A program made the translations under genes and the position numbers. Shown piece after piece: positions 1 to 11,045 of a stretch of 64,000 nt of DNA; the stretch's first letter is position 1, and each line of letters begins with the position of its first letter. The notes below the pieces were generated by a model that saw only the letters and a list, made by a program, of their open reading frames with translations, was not told the origin of the DNA and made no database searches. This DNA comes from Trogon surrucura. Taxonomy: Eukaryota > Chordata > Aves > Trogoniformes > Trogonidae. The stretch covers positions 2,418,001 to 2,482,000 of the forward strand of contig CM036618.1 of assembly GCA_020746105.1 (NCBI GenBank), in the 5' to 3' direction.

Positions 1-859
1 TAGGAAATGACAATTCTTCGTTATACTTTTTTTTTTTTTGAAGTCTACAATAAAAACTTCAATGTGTCTGTGGACGTTAAAGGTTGTAAAGACACTCCAA
101 AAATCAAAAATGGTCTAAACCAAAAGCTTGGGCAGCTCATGGATCCGTTTTCCCACGGAAAGTGCTTTTCCCTTGTGGACATAGTCAAGGCTGAATAACC
201 TTGCTTAGAACTTGATTCTCGTGTTTCGGGGCAAGCCTGCTTTAAACCTCTTGAATCTACACACATAATTCAACTTTCCTGGCAAGTGCTCTGGCGCTGG
301 TTTTCCTTGTAAAATCAATAAACGGAGATAAAGAAGAAAAACAAGCACTTGAGTGAAAGGGCAAGATGGTGCTTTTGCAGGTACTTGAAAGAAATGAAAT
401 TTAAGCCATTTTCCTCATCTCGAGCTGCTGGGGTTTTTTGTATGTATTGACTTCCAAAATCTCCTTCGTTCTCCAGTTCCTGCTAGAAGGGGAACACTTG
501 CACTCAGCTGAACTCCAGCAGAGTTAGAGAAGCATGTGAGCAGGAGAGAAGGACTTAAAATTTCTCTCCACCACTAATTAAATAAAATTTCGCTGCACGC
601 ATATCAGTTGTCACCGACGCTGTGGTAATGCTCTTTTGTCGTAAGGATTACAATTAGCCTGCTCCCTTCCCAAATTAAGGAAATAATTATTCAAATATTA
701 GATAAGGGAGAAATGGGCTTAGTAGATGGGGTTTAATCAGCTTGATGATTTAGTTTGATTTAGTCCTGCGCCGGGGCAGGACTTTCTGGAGGGAGTTCTC
801 TCTTCTGCGTAGATGCAGGGAGAGCCGGTGCTGCATCAGGATCATTTCGAAGAACGAGG
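1..859. other. Non-coding unique sequence, AT-rich block at 560-720
   Basis: No gene is supported; the short open frames on both strands have no recognisable domain. A T13 tract lies at 27-39. The part from about 560 to 720 is AT-rich and carries several homeodomain-type cores (TAATTA, CAATTA, GGATTA) and a GATA-like site, a texture common in vertebrate regulatory DNA. Whether it is conserved cannot be judged from this sequence alone. Confidence 0.5.
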
Positions 860-1077
860 TTAAGTTGGAGAAGAGGGGTTGAGCTGGAGAAGAGGGGTTG
901 AGCTGGAGAAGAGGGGTTGAGCTGGAGAAGAGGGGTTGAGTGGGAGAAGAGGGGTTGAGTGGGAGAAGAGGGGTTGAGTGGGAGAAGAGGGGTTGAGTGG
1001 GAGAAGAGGGGTTGAGTGGGAGAAGAGGGGTTGAGGTGGAGAACAAGGGTTAAGTTGGAGAACAAGGGCTAAGTTAG
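860..1077. repeat. 19-bp minisatellite, about 11.5 units, G-rich on + strand
   Basis: Eleven full 19-bp units start at 860, 879, 898, 917, 936, 955, 974, 993, 1012, 1031 and 1050, with a partial unit at 1069. The core is TTGAGTGGGAGAAGAGGGG. Units are ordered by variant: one TTAAGTTGG unit, three GAGCTGG units, five GAGTGGG units, then GAGGTGG and diverged AACAAGGG units. That order is expected from local unequal exchange or slippage. In the five GAGTGGG units, GGG and GGGG runs alternate with 6-nt loops, which satisfies the usual G-quadruplex pattern. The two proline/serine-rich open frames on the minus strand are translations of the repeat, not genes. Confidence 0.95.
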
Positions 1078-3275
1078 CGTGCTGGCTCCTAACTCGTGCT
1101 GGTTCCTAGCGCTTCTTCAGTGATATGTGTTGGTTTCAGAGCAGTTTGGGGAAGAAGAGAAGTGTTAGCTTTGTTTATTTTAATTTTTATTTTAACCCAG
1201 GACGTTTTTTTTCATCCTACAGGTCAAGGGTTTTTCCCTGAGCAAGGGGAAGGGGATTATTGGCTAGAAGCCCAAAGCTCTGTGAGCCAAGAGCGCTTGT
1301 TGCCGTGGAGCCGAGTTGTCTCGCGGTGATGCTGGAACACGAAGGGTAGAGAAACCTTGAAGTGCCTCCAGAACTGCACAAAGAGAGAGATTTCCTCAAG
1401 TCTTTCATTGTATAAAGTGCGTTTTAGTCATCGATGGTGGCCTCTCGGCAGGGACCTTTGCAGTAAATGCTCTTTCTTCTCTTCCTGACGGGATCAGAGC
1501 GTGCACGTTGCTGGGTGGCAGGCGGCGAGTGCGGTCCTGGCTGATCTCCTAGAGAGCAGTTCCTGCTCACGAGAGAGAATGTGAAGCAACTTCTTTTTCT
1601 GCCTTACAGGGCGTTTCGTCTGTTTGGTGTTAAGTGAGCAAATGCTCACAGCACTGAAGTGTGTTTGGAAGTGTTGCCATTAAATGTACTGGTAATAACT
1701 GGTCTTCCCATGGCAGGATTGTCTCTCTTCTAATTTCTCTTGTCTGACTTCAGTACAAAAGTGTTGCTTTGTCTTTCTCTGGTTGGGATGAGGCTCCCTG
1801 AGCACGACTGCTGGGACAATGCTAAAATTTGCATCGAAAGAGAGAGGCAGGGAGGTTTTGTATTTCTCAAATGGTGTGTTTGTAATCCATCACACTCAAA
1901 AAATGAAATCCCACCCGGTCTTAAGGTTTCGGAGGAGAGAGAACGAGGCTGCTTTCTTTTGGTGAGCAAAGCTCTTAAAAAGCAATAGGTTGCCTTAGAT
2001 GGGACCTTACTAACTGTGTTTTTTCATACCATGGCTAGGAATTCAGGCTTCACAAAGAATGTTTTGGTTTTGTTCAGGAGAAATCTGAGACGCGTACTGA
2101 AACCTCTTTGATCTTCATGTTTGAGGCATCCTGTGTGAGTGGAACCAGTCACAGTTGTGGCTGCTACATAAAAATGTAGTAAGAGTAGGTATTTTACTTC
2201 TGTCTGCTGTTACTGTGAAATTCCCATTTCGGTCTGGATATTCAATTTCCTTTGCCGAGCAAAATTTTACCTCTTTGTGAATCCAGATCCGTAAGACGTG
2301 CTGTGCTTTGAACCTTCACGTGCGCCTTTCTTGGGTGGGATTTCTCATCTAAAGGATACGGGACTCTTTGGACTGACACAGTGACAGCAAGTCACTTGGG
2401 TTTTTATTCTGTTTAGTGCTTCTTCACAGCTTCTGCAGTCTGGACGCACCACTTTCTAGAAGCTAAATAAAATCAAAAGGAGATCTGAGAGATTTCAGTC
2501 CTGCAAGAGCTGGCTGTTCTCAGGGATCTGCGCAGCGGAAGGGATGTCTCACATGGTAAAGTTAGAGCTGCCAGCTTTTATCTGTGTGGCCAGTAAGTGC
2601 TGATTGCTTGAAGTATCGCAAATTCCAAAGTTTTCAAGTGAAATTACCATTATTTAGGTCAGCTACGTTTCATCTTGTTGTCTGTTTACAATCGACTGCA
2701 CAGTACAAAAAAAGCACGGGGTTAAATTTAAGGTTACAAGGTTGGAACAGTTCAGCTGTGCTTCCCCATTCAGCCAGCTTCTGAAAATGTTAGGTACAAA
2801 ACTCATCGCAGTAATTGCTGGCTAACTTTCGGGGAGTGGCAGAATGCCGTAGTGGGTGTTTGTGGACGCTCGCCCGAGATACAAAATTCATTCATACGAG
2901 CACAATACTTGTGGAGAGAGAAATGCTAGTTGTTGACTTCATTCAGCCAGCAATATAAGGCAGTTAAAGGGATTCCCATAACTTTAGTTTCTGAGGTTTA
3001 AACAAGCCTAATTTTCAGTTTTGATAAATGACTGAAAAGGTCTTGATTTTTGTGTGTTTATACGTGTGTGGGAACACTTTTCTGGCCGAGTGGTAGAGAC
3101 ACAAACACTCCTGAATAGTTAAGAGTTTAAGTACTGTGCAAGAATTTAGGAAGAAGGCAGTAGTAACCTGTGTATGTTCTACAGATGTCTGTAATTTTGA
3201 TGTAGAATGACAAAAGTGTTGTCTTATATTCATGTGACAAAACATGTATCAAGCAAGAAATGAGGAGAATGCCGT
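1078..3275. other. Unique non-coding sequence
   Basis: I see no gene, no CR1 piece and no structured RNA here. Open frames are short and lack any family signature. A pyrimidine tract followed by CTACAG near 1222 resembles a splice acceptor, but no supporting exon is visible. Confidence 0.5.
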
Positions 3276-3500
3276 TATAAAGATGCTCGGGGGGCTGGAG
3301 CACCCTCCCTGTGAGGGCAGGCTGAGAGAGTTGGGGCTGTTCAGCCTGGAGAAGAGAAGGCTTCTAAAGGGGAGACCTTGTAGCAGCCTCCCAGAACTTA
3401 AAGGGGGCTGATAAGAAAGCTCGAGAGGCACTTTTTACAGGGACATGTAGCGATAGGACAAGGGGTAATGGTTTTAAACTGAAGGAGGGCAAGTTTAAGT
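3276..3500 (+). mobile_element. CR1 LINE fragment, old, 3' part of ORF2 region
   Basis: CR1 is the dominant non-LTR retrotransposon of birds; copies are usually 5'-truncated and keep the reverse-transcriptase C-terminal region plus a short 3' end. This piece carries the diagnostic run for the family (GGGGGCTGGAGCACC, then CTGAGAGAGTTGGGGCTGTTCAGC, then ATAGGACAAGGGGTAATGG). It is diverged, with indels that break the frame. It stops before the CR1 3' end, which may be the piece at 4198-4345. Confidence 0.85.
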
Positions 3501-4197
3501 GTGTTAAAGAAGCATAGTTTGAACCCTTGGTTTCCCAAAGCAGACTCTCAAGTGTCAAATCTCACAGAAATAAATGATTTAATAGAGTGGTGGTGCAGCA
3601 GCAGGGTCAGCTTGTGCTGGGTACCTCTGGAGAGGGACCCCGTTGGTTATTGCGCTGTGCTTTTTAAAGCTTATTGCATAAGCGGTTCGTGCGCCTGCTC
3701 ATGTATCTCTTGTGCAGTCGAATTGCTCAACGATTACTTGTCCTCTTCAGCAACTGGAGCTTTTGGTGCAGGGGACTTTACCTCCTTAGAGTTTCATCAT
3801 CTTTTTATTCCATCTGCACCTGGAATTCATCAGTCTTTGCCTGTCTCCAGGTAGAACGGTCTCTTCATTTCTTGAATTGTAATTCCTTTTCCTTTGATCG
3901 TAACGTTCCCTCTAATGCCCATCACTAAGCATACAATCTTCATTAGTATTACTTCTGCTGCGTACAATCTCATTACATGAGCTCAGTTACAATTCATCAG
4001 GCTGAGGCTAAGCTACTCCCGGCCGTTCTCCGTGTAACTGGGGGAGTGTTCAGCCTGAGTTCACCCTAGTGCAGGGTTACAGCTTGCAGCCTCGGGCTTC
4101 AGCAGTCCAGCCATTCGTGCTGAGCAAGGCAGCTGCTAATGCTAACTAAAGCACATGGTTGGAATAGTCAGGTTTAAGATTACTTTAGCTCCCAACA
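3501..4197. other. Unique sequence between two CR1 pieces
   Basis: About 700 bp without gene or clear repeat. The right part (3880-4080) is AT-richer with ATTAGTATTA and CATTACATGAG-type motifs. It could be an insertion splitting one CR1 copy, or simply spacer between two independent fragments. Confidence 0.4.
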
Positions 4198-4345
4198 GTT
4201 TTTAGGAAGTTCTTCCCTGTGAGGGTGGACGGGGCTTGGAGCAACCTGATCTGGTGGGAGGTTGTCCCTGCCCTTGGCAGGGGGGTTGGAACGAGATGAT
4301 CTTTAAGGTCCTTTTGACCCAAACCAGTCTGTGATTCTATAAATG
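4198..4345 (+). mobile_element. CR1 LINE 3' end, internally deleted
   Basis: It starts at the TTAGGAAG...CTGTGAGGGTG segment, jumps over about 90 bp of consensus, and continues GGGGCTTGGAGCAACCTGATCT through GGTTGGAACGAGATGATCTTTAAGGTCC to the terminal octamer (GTGATTCTAT). Same orientation as the piece at 3276-3500 and close to where that piece ends in the consensus. Confidence 0.85.
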
Positions 4346-4908
4346 TCTTTGAGTTGCCTTTTGTGTATATTCTTGTTACACCAGAACACAGCTGAAGGAG
4401 CTGCTATGTACGTGATGTGGGCAGCACTACTTTTACACCGGTAGCCTTTGGAATCAGCGTATAAATGGCTGCAGGAAGTGTTTTGAATATTTTTTTCATG
4501 GGATAAAGGACCTGTGCATCATTTTCAGTGAGTGTTATGAACATGTGTTCAACCTTCTCTGTTTAGCTGACCCTCTTGATCATCTGTGGAGTTGTTAACA
4601 TTTGTAGCAGAAGAAATGGTTGCATGGACGTCAAAGCATGAGGATTAAATGTACTCATTGGGAATCACAGTTTCTGTGTGTGGCTCGAGTCTGGATCTGA
4701 GTTTCTTGTCCTCAGTTTGGTTAAAGATGTTGTTTGCATTTGCGTCGGCGCTGATCCAGTTCCTGCCGTCCTTAACGTGATTGCCTCTGCCCCACTGTCT
4801 CTGTCGTGTAAAGTTTCTCAGGTTGTACTTCTCTTCTAACACAAGGGAAATTCTGTGGAGGCTTCGGAAAAGTCTGTGCTGTATAAAACACACAGTGTGA
4901 AATCGAGG

Positions 4909-5780
4909 AATCACAGAGTGTTGGGGGTTGGAAGGGACCTCTGGAGATCACCCAGTCCAACCCCCTGCCAGAGCAGGATCACCCAGGGCAACCACACAGG
5001 AACGCGTCCAGGCGGGTTGGAAAGTCTCCAGAGCAGGAGACTCCACACCCTCTCTGGGCATCCTCAGTGTCTCTTCACAGCAGAGATGTTCAGTCCCTTG
5101 ATCACCCTCATAGCTCTCCCTTGGACTCTCTCCAGTAGGTCCCCGTCTCTCTGGAACTGGGGAGCCCCAAACTGGACCCAGGATTCCAGGGGTGGTCTCC
5201 CCAGGGCAGAGCAGAGGGGCAGGAGAACCTCCCCAGCCCTGCTGGACACACTTTTCTTGGTGCCCCCCAGGACCCCACTGGCCTCTTGGCCACAAGGGCC
5301 CGTTGCTGTCCCAGGGACACTCCCTGCCCACTGGGACTCCGAGGTCTCTCTCCACGGGGCTGCTTTCCAGCAGGACGTCCCCTGATCTGTGCTGGTGCTG
5401 GGGTTATTCCTGCCCAGACGCAGGACTCTGCACTCGTCCTTCTTGAACTCCATGAGGTTCCCCTTGCCCAGCTCTCCAGCCTGGCCAGATCCCGTTGGGT
5501 GGCAGCACAGCCTGCCTGGGTGTCAGCCCCCCCCCCAGCTCTGTACCATCGGGGAACTTGGCTGAGGGTGCCTCTGTCCCCTCACCCAGGTCGCTGATGA
5601 AGCTGTGGAACAAACCTGGCCCCAGCACTGATCCCTGGGGGACACCACTGGCCACAGGCCCCCAGTTGGACTCTGTGTCGCTGAGCACAACCCTCTGAGC
5701 TCTGCTGCTGAGCCGGTTCACAACCCACCTCATGGCCCAATTGTCTATCCTGCATGTCTTGAGTTTACCTAAGACCCAGG
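4909..5780 (-). mobile_element. CR1 LINE copy, about 870 bp, reverse-transcriptase C-terminal part
   Basis: The 3' end (4909) shows the antisense octamer and GGAAGGGACCTCTGGAGATCAC; the 5' truncation is near 5780. On the minus strand the frame contains the RT motif [11 protein letters not shown] (near 5660-5620). The expected catalytic FADD motif that follows reads FPDG here, so the enzyme core is broken by substitution. The ending ([20 protein letters not shown]) places it with the copies at 31239, 41750, 51203 and 55689. A C10 run sits near 5528-5537. No functional protein is expected. Confidence 0.95.
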
Positions 5781-7756
5781 TCTCCTTGTGTCGTACGGAG
5801 TGGAGGCATTTTAGTTGAAGACAGCGATGCTTTGCATTAATAGCATGCAGCTGCTTGTCACTGCACATCTCTGTGGCACAGCGAAGCAGTTAGATGCCAA
5901 ACATCACCCGAGTCTCAGGTCTTCAAGAGGTTGGGGAGCATGGAGGCTCTGTCAACACTGGAATGTTTATTAGATGTGTGTGCTGTCTGCTCTCGTTCAC
6001 TAAGTGATGGCTCCGCCTGTGATTCCGGGAAGAATCAGAAGAGCCCACTGAGGCACAGGATTTGGAAGAACCCAGGACTGAGCAACTCCTGAAGCTCTGG
6101 GGGCTCCAGTTGTCCCTCTCGGATCCCTGTGAGCCACTGGGCCGTGTCTCACTGCCGGCCTCAACGGCAGCTCTGCCCAGGAACGGGCTGCTGTGCGTGA
6201 AGCCTGAACAAATGGTTCATTTGCATGGTTAGTTCTTCTGTTTGCGAAGTCTGTTTCATGCTGTAAAGCGCTAAGCTTCGTTTCTGATGAGCAGGTGTTT
6301 GGCAAGTGAAGACGCATCACACCATCAGCTGGGAGAGAGGAGGAATATGCTGCCGGAGTGTTGATTCAGAAGTCGTGGCTGGTGTTCAGGAAACTTTTAT
6401 TTGGAGAGCTTGCTGAAGTTCTTCACTTGCAGATGAAACGAGAAAACCCTCGCTGGGCTCCCGGTCTTGTGCTTATAAGTGGTGCTGGGCAACAGGATCT
6501 GTTTGTAGGAAGTGCTGAGAAGAAGTTGGTGACAGGGTTTGCTGGGCAAGTCCAAGGAGGGATCGAGTCCTGTGTCTTCTCAGTTTTAGAATCGTAGAAT
6601 AGGATAGAATAATAGTGTGTCCATGCTGCCCTGCAAATTAGTCATTGTCTCCTTGGCTTTTCATCACCGCTGAGTTATCATTTAGCCCGTTGCTCTTCAC
6701 AAAGGCTGTTTTAGTTCTGAACACAACCCAGAAATAAAGCCACAAGTAAAAATTCCATTCAAAGCGAAGCTCTAACTTCAGACCTTGCAAGGTGCCATCA
6801 AGGAGGCGCCAGGCTTTGCAGTGATTTCAGCCCACTGCGGTACACGCGCTTCTGACTTGTCACACGGGTGGCCTTAGGCTCTCCTGCTCTCAGTCAACAT
6901 CTGTGCTATTTCCCCCAGCTTTATTCTGCCTCCACGCACGCATCGCTCGAGCGACGGCTCTGGCAGGAGGTTGCCTGGTCCGCTGGGGCTGTAGGTCCGC
7001 GCGATGCCCCTTGCCGCGCGGGCTGTTTCCCTTCAGCGTTCCCGTGTACTTGCGTGTGGGTTTTTGTTTGGCTTGGCGAGCGCGAACGGTCATTTTTGAA
7101 ATGCTCCTGCAGGTTTGAAAGCTTTTGTCCTGCCGAAATGAAGTCTGTCTGCACTTATCATCCTGGAAAGGTTACAGAGGGGCTTTAACGTTCAGGAGAC
7201 GGCGGAATGAAAGATGCTGTCGGAAGGCAAAGGTGCGAGGTGGGATTTCCTAAACGCAGCCTTGCTCTGACTTTGCCCATGCGGTGGCAAAAATAGCATT
7301 TATTTTTGTGAGGGCTGGAGCAGCCCAGGAAGGTCCCACCCATGCTATGTTCTTTATAAACTATTTTCCAGAGAGGTTTCAGAGCTAGAGGAGCTGAGTT
7401 CAGCGGCAGCCCAGGAGATGAAGGTGTCAGCTCTTTGTGTGGCCCTTTTGCAGGGCTAAGCAGGGCCGTGTTACCGAGTGCTCCTCCTGACACTTCACCC
7501 TGGAGGCAAAGCCAGGCTCTGGGTCTGTTTTCTGGCCGCGTGCTTCACTGAGCGTTGCGTGTTTCGCCTTCAGACGGGCACAGGGTGATTTCAGTCTGTG
7601 CAAAGCATCCCTGTGGCACTGCCTTTGTTCCAAGGCTCCGAGCTGTAACACAAACGTGGTGATTAACTAATTGGCTCCCTGTGCTGCCCGTGGGTGCGGG
7701 TGTGCAAAAAAGGATGGGAGAAGGTGCCGACGAGGGATTGCCGTTTCTACCACAAC
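5781..7756. other. Unique non-coding sequence
   Basis: No gene is supported. A tiny stretch at about 6587-6613 repeats TAGAAT-type octamers like the end of a CR1 copy but is too short to call. 6935-7025 is locally CpG-dense. Open frames of about 100 codons on both strands lack recognisable domains. Confidence 0.5.
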
Positions 7757-7810
7757 CTCTCACAGGCTGTTTGGGGTGGGAAGGGACCTCGAAAGATCAT
7801 CTAGTCCCCG
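7757..7810 (-). mobile_element. CR1 LINE 3' stub
   Basis: About 55 bp matching the antisense CR1 end: TCACAGGCTGTTTGGGGTGG, then GAAGGGACCTCGAAAGATCATCTAGTCC. Such very short insertions come from extreme 5' truncation during target-primed reverse transcription. Confidence 0.75.
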
Positions 7811-8382
7811 TTTTTGGGTGACACCACATTGCTTTTCTGGTGTTGAAGCTGCTTTGTGGAGTTAACACAGTTCACAGTCCATGTGGCGCAAGAGTTTTGA
7901 AGGGAAAAAGTATACTGTTAATTAGTTTTGGCCCTCTTTTGGAGGACCTCAGAGCATTTTGCGAAGAACTACCCTTGTTCTGCCCTCTGCAAAGAAAAAC
8001 CAATGAAAAATCTTGGGTCCTAGAATACGTTCAGATCCAAACAAAACTCAGACTTCAGGGCTACACGAGTGAAATGGCAGAAATAAGAACCTTTTTCTTC
8101 CTTCATTTTCTTCTTTTACTGTGTTTAACTTGTGAGGGTTCATGTGCACACTTTTCCTTTTGTATATATATATTTTTTTAAGGTTGAAGTTTCAGTCTGA
8201 TTGAAGTTGTGGGGTCAGGAGGGCTCTACTGAGAGTTCTTGCACGTTCCTTGTATGGCTTGTTCCCACGCTCGGGTTTTATTTTAAAGTCGGAGCTACGA
8301 AATAATTCAAGCCAGACCAGGAAAAAGGTGCTTAATTTTTCCTGTCTCCCAGGATCATCTTTTGAGGCTATCGAGACAAAGG
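7811..8382. other. Unique non-coding sequence
   Basis: No gene or repeat is seen. A TATATATATATTTTTTT tract lies near 8163-8180. Confidence 0.45.
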
Positions 8383-8540
8383 GTTGTCAAGCCCTGGCCC
8401 AGGCTGCCCAGGGCTGTGGTGGAGTTCCCATCCCTGGAGGGATTTAAAAGCCGTGGAGATGTGGTGCTTGCGACGTGGATTAGGTTAACACTTGGACTTG
8501 ATGATCTTAAAGTTCTAACCTAGATGATTTTATATGTTCT
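8383..8540 (+). mobile_element. CR1-type LINE 3' end, distinct older subfamily
   Basis: The CCTGGCCCAGGCTGCCCAGG box is followed by TCCCATCCCTGGAGGGATTTAAAAG and GTGGAGATGTGGTGCTTG, then ACTTGATGATCTTAAAG. This tail differs from the GGTCCCTTCCAA tails of most copies here and matches the piece at 48852-49001, so the two belong to one subfamily. Confidence 0.8.
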
Positions 8541-8810
8541 CAAACAAGTTTCCTGATAGTTTGGGGCCGTGGGTATGGCTCAGCATGGCTGGGTCTTGTC
8601 ATCCCTGTAAAAGAGGGAGGGTTGGAGGGCACAGATCGATCAGTTTTGGTTGTGTTACAAAGATTCCTGCGATGTTTTACCTCCTGCTGAACAGGAAGTT
8701 GCCCTTGATAAATATTTCTGGTCTCAGTTGCTATTTGTAAGCCGTGAGATCCCTTGTGAATTCCTGAGGAACGCTGCGAGCGAGGGAACCGCAGCGGATG
8801 AAGCGAATTC
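8541..8810. other. Unique non-coding sequence
   Basis: No gene or repeat recognised. Confidence 0.4.
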
Positions 8811-8903
8811 CCCGAGGTTGTGCGGAAGGTCTGGGACACAGCTGGGAGTAGAACCCCAGTCACCCGACCCCTCCCCGTGTCTTGCTTTAACTACTCTACA
8901 GGA
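8811..8903 (-). repeat. Ancient MIR / CORE-SINE relic
   Basis: Read on + this resembles the antisense tRNA-derived half of a MIR SINE: a diverged CAAGGTCACACAGC-like start, then AGCTGGGAGTAGAACCCCAG (compare the MIR GGGATTCGAACCC box) and finally TTTAACTACTCTAC (compare TTAACCACTATAC). The order of the three blocks and their spacing agree with MIR, though identity is low, as expected for a repeat older than birds. Confidence 0.6.
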
Positions 8904-10819
8904 ATTTCTTCCTACCGTGTCTCTAATAGAAACTGCAGGGCCAAATGAAGTGGGCAGATTGTACTCGCTGCTGCTGAGCTATCCCAGCTGTGGAATTACT
9001 GCCGCCCTCTTCTCCTCGCTACTAATTGGGAAAGTTTGCTGCCTCTTCCCCTCCACTTTGCCACATTCCAGGCTCTGCCTTGTGGGAAAAGAGTTTGAAT
9101 GACCGTAAAGAGCCCAGATGTTGTGTCCGGGAGCCGGAAGTGCGAGTCAGCTGCCCCCGATTGGTGAAGCTAAAAATAGTGGGAGCATTAATACGGATCT
9201 CTCCTGTCAGCTCGCAGGGCACGCTGGCCTCTCAAGATGCGTCTTCGTTGTAGGAGGCGTACAGGCAGCTTGTTAGATTCATTTCTTGACGTTTCGATTT
9301 AGGTTTTCTTTTATTTGTGTTACAGGAGCGCCTGCAGGCCTGAGCAGAGCTTGGGCTCCCGTTAAGACGTCAGCCGGGCACGACGTGAACGCGTTGTGCG
9401 GGACTATCCGAGCCCGGAGATGTTCTAGATGAATTTAAGTGTAAGCGAGCGTAGCGAGGGCCGGGGAGGAGGCAGGAGGCTGCAGCCACATGACGTAAAC
9501 CAGCGATAAACCCAGAGCGAGTTGTTTGTTATCCGTTAGCAGCACAATTAGTGTCCTCAGCTCATCCCCAGCCAAGTCGTGGCTGTCACGTGCGCACCTC
9601 GCTGGACGGACCATGGAACGGCCGGTGCTTCGTGGGCGATAGGGAGAGCCAAGCATCACCTGCTGCTTTAACCAGCCCAGGAGCGTGGGGTAAGGTCTGT
9701 CTGTCTGGACAATCTTCCAGGGTCCTTTTGAGTGCCCTTCTCAGTGATTTCGTGTCGGGGGCAGCAAGTGGGAGTGCACACGTGGTCCTTTGGGGCACCG
9801 GAGACTGGCTGGGCGGTGCAGTCTGGCATCACGGGTGGGGTGGAGAGGGTAGGGAGCAACACGGTCAAAGTAGCTTTTGTTCCCTGCAGCACAGATTATA
9901 GTAACGTTGCTATGGCCGCAAAGCTCCCTCAAATTTCTGCAGCCAATTCATGAATTACCTTTTTTTTTTTTAATTTTTTTTTTTTTATTACATCTTAGCA
10001 CTGAAAATCAGCGAGTCTGCCAGAAACCTCTCCCAAGGAAACCTCTGTTGCTGGAGATGTCCAGAGCTGCAGAGGTTGGAGCACAGGTAGTCAGTGGTTC
10101 TGCACTGGGGGGATGCTGGAAAGAGAATCTCTTGTGGCTGTAATTTTGGGATGCTTTTCAGGCTGAAGCAATCGAGTTAATCCTAAGTATCTAACTGTTT
10201 GCTTGTATCCTGTGACTTCCTATTAATTAGTTACTCCTGTCTCCGGGGTAATTGGGAGTATGAGGATACCCGAGTCGCCAGCAGGCCAGCCCTGCAAGCT
10301 TTACCCCCCTCTGCTCCCTGCGGTGCTTTCTCAAGGAGCTGTGCTCTCGGGCTGGTTTCATCTGCACAGCAGCAGGGTTCCCAAAGCCGGGCTGTGAGAT
10401 TCCTGGCAATGCCTCCTGCTGCCGCAGCACGTGAGAGGCTTTTATTTTTCCCTCTGTTCGTGCTTACAATGGAGCATGTACCGAACGCCGTGTCTCGGGC
10501 AGCCCAGCCAAGCAGCCTTTGCCTCTTTGAGCCCTGAGCACCAGGGGGTGAGGGACTTCTGTTTGTTTTTTCCTTTCTGTTTTCAGTCGAGCTCTGCATC
10601 TTGCCTGAAATCCCTCAGCCAGCAAAACTCTTGTCTTTGTGGGAGGAGAGGAAGGGAGCGGGGAGAAAGTTGGTTTTGGCTGCGGCAGGGCTTTCTCGCC
10701 TCACGGCAAGGTTTCGAGATGCCAGCGCTTCGTCCCAGCAGCTCCCACGTGAATCGGTCTTGCCAGGGCTTTGGGAACAGAGCTGTGAGTAAGGCTCCTA
10801 AACACTCAGTTCTCCGTCA
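8904..10819. other. Unique non-coding sequence with a T-rich tract
   Basis: An interrupted poly-T run occupies 9959-9986. 10260-10430 is GC-rich with scattered CpG. No splice-flanked open frame with a recognisable domain is present. Confidence 0.45.
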
Positions 10820-10885
10820 CCAGCTGCCTTCTGTGGCCCTGGGCGAATCATTTATCTCTTCCCTGCCTTAATTTGCCTGATGATT
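10820..10885 (+). repeat. Ancient MIR-like SINE relic
   Basis: It matches the MIR central part in order: CAGCTGCCTTCTGTGGCCCTGGGC (compare AGCTGTGTGACCTTGGGC), then AATCATTTATCTCTTCCC and TGCCTTAATTTGCCTGATG (compare TGCCTCAGTTTCCTCATC). Short and diverged. Confidence 0.5.
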
Positions 10886-11005
10886 GCTTTCCAGTATCTC
10901 CAGCTTCTGGTACTTGGTGCTGCTGGTTATACGCTGAGGCAGTGACAAGAAAACTCTCAGCTTGCAGAGGGGACGGTTCCAGCGTGGTTCCCTCTTAGTC
11001 TCTCG

Positions 11006-11045
11006 CCAAATAAACAGCAAAACTCCCAAATAAACAGCAAAACTC
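11006..11045. repeat. Perfect 20-bp tandem duplication
   Basis: The unit CCAAATAAACAGCAAAACTC occurs twice without a mismatch (11006-11025 and 11026-11045), which suggests a recent slippage event. Confidence 0.95.

Noticed and set aside
750-1065. Two Pro/Ser/Leu-rich repeat proteins on the minus strand, or a CRISPR-like array
   Set aside because: They are translations of the 19-bp minisatellite. Units abut with no unique spacers, so it is not a CRISPR array, which would also be foreign to this genome.
1210-1330. Exon after the acceptor-like CATCCTACAG at about 1222
   Set aside because: No donor in a sensible place and no recognisable coding content; single acceptor motifs are frequent by chance.
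6587-6613. CR1 tail made of TAGAAT-type octamers
   Set aside because: Only the simple octamer-like repeat is present, without the GGAAGGGACC box, so it cannot be told from low-complexity sequence.
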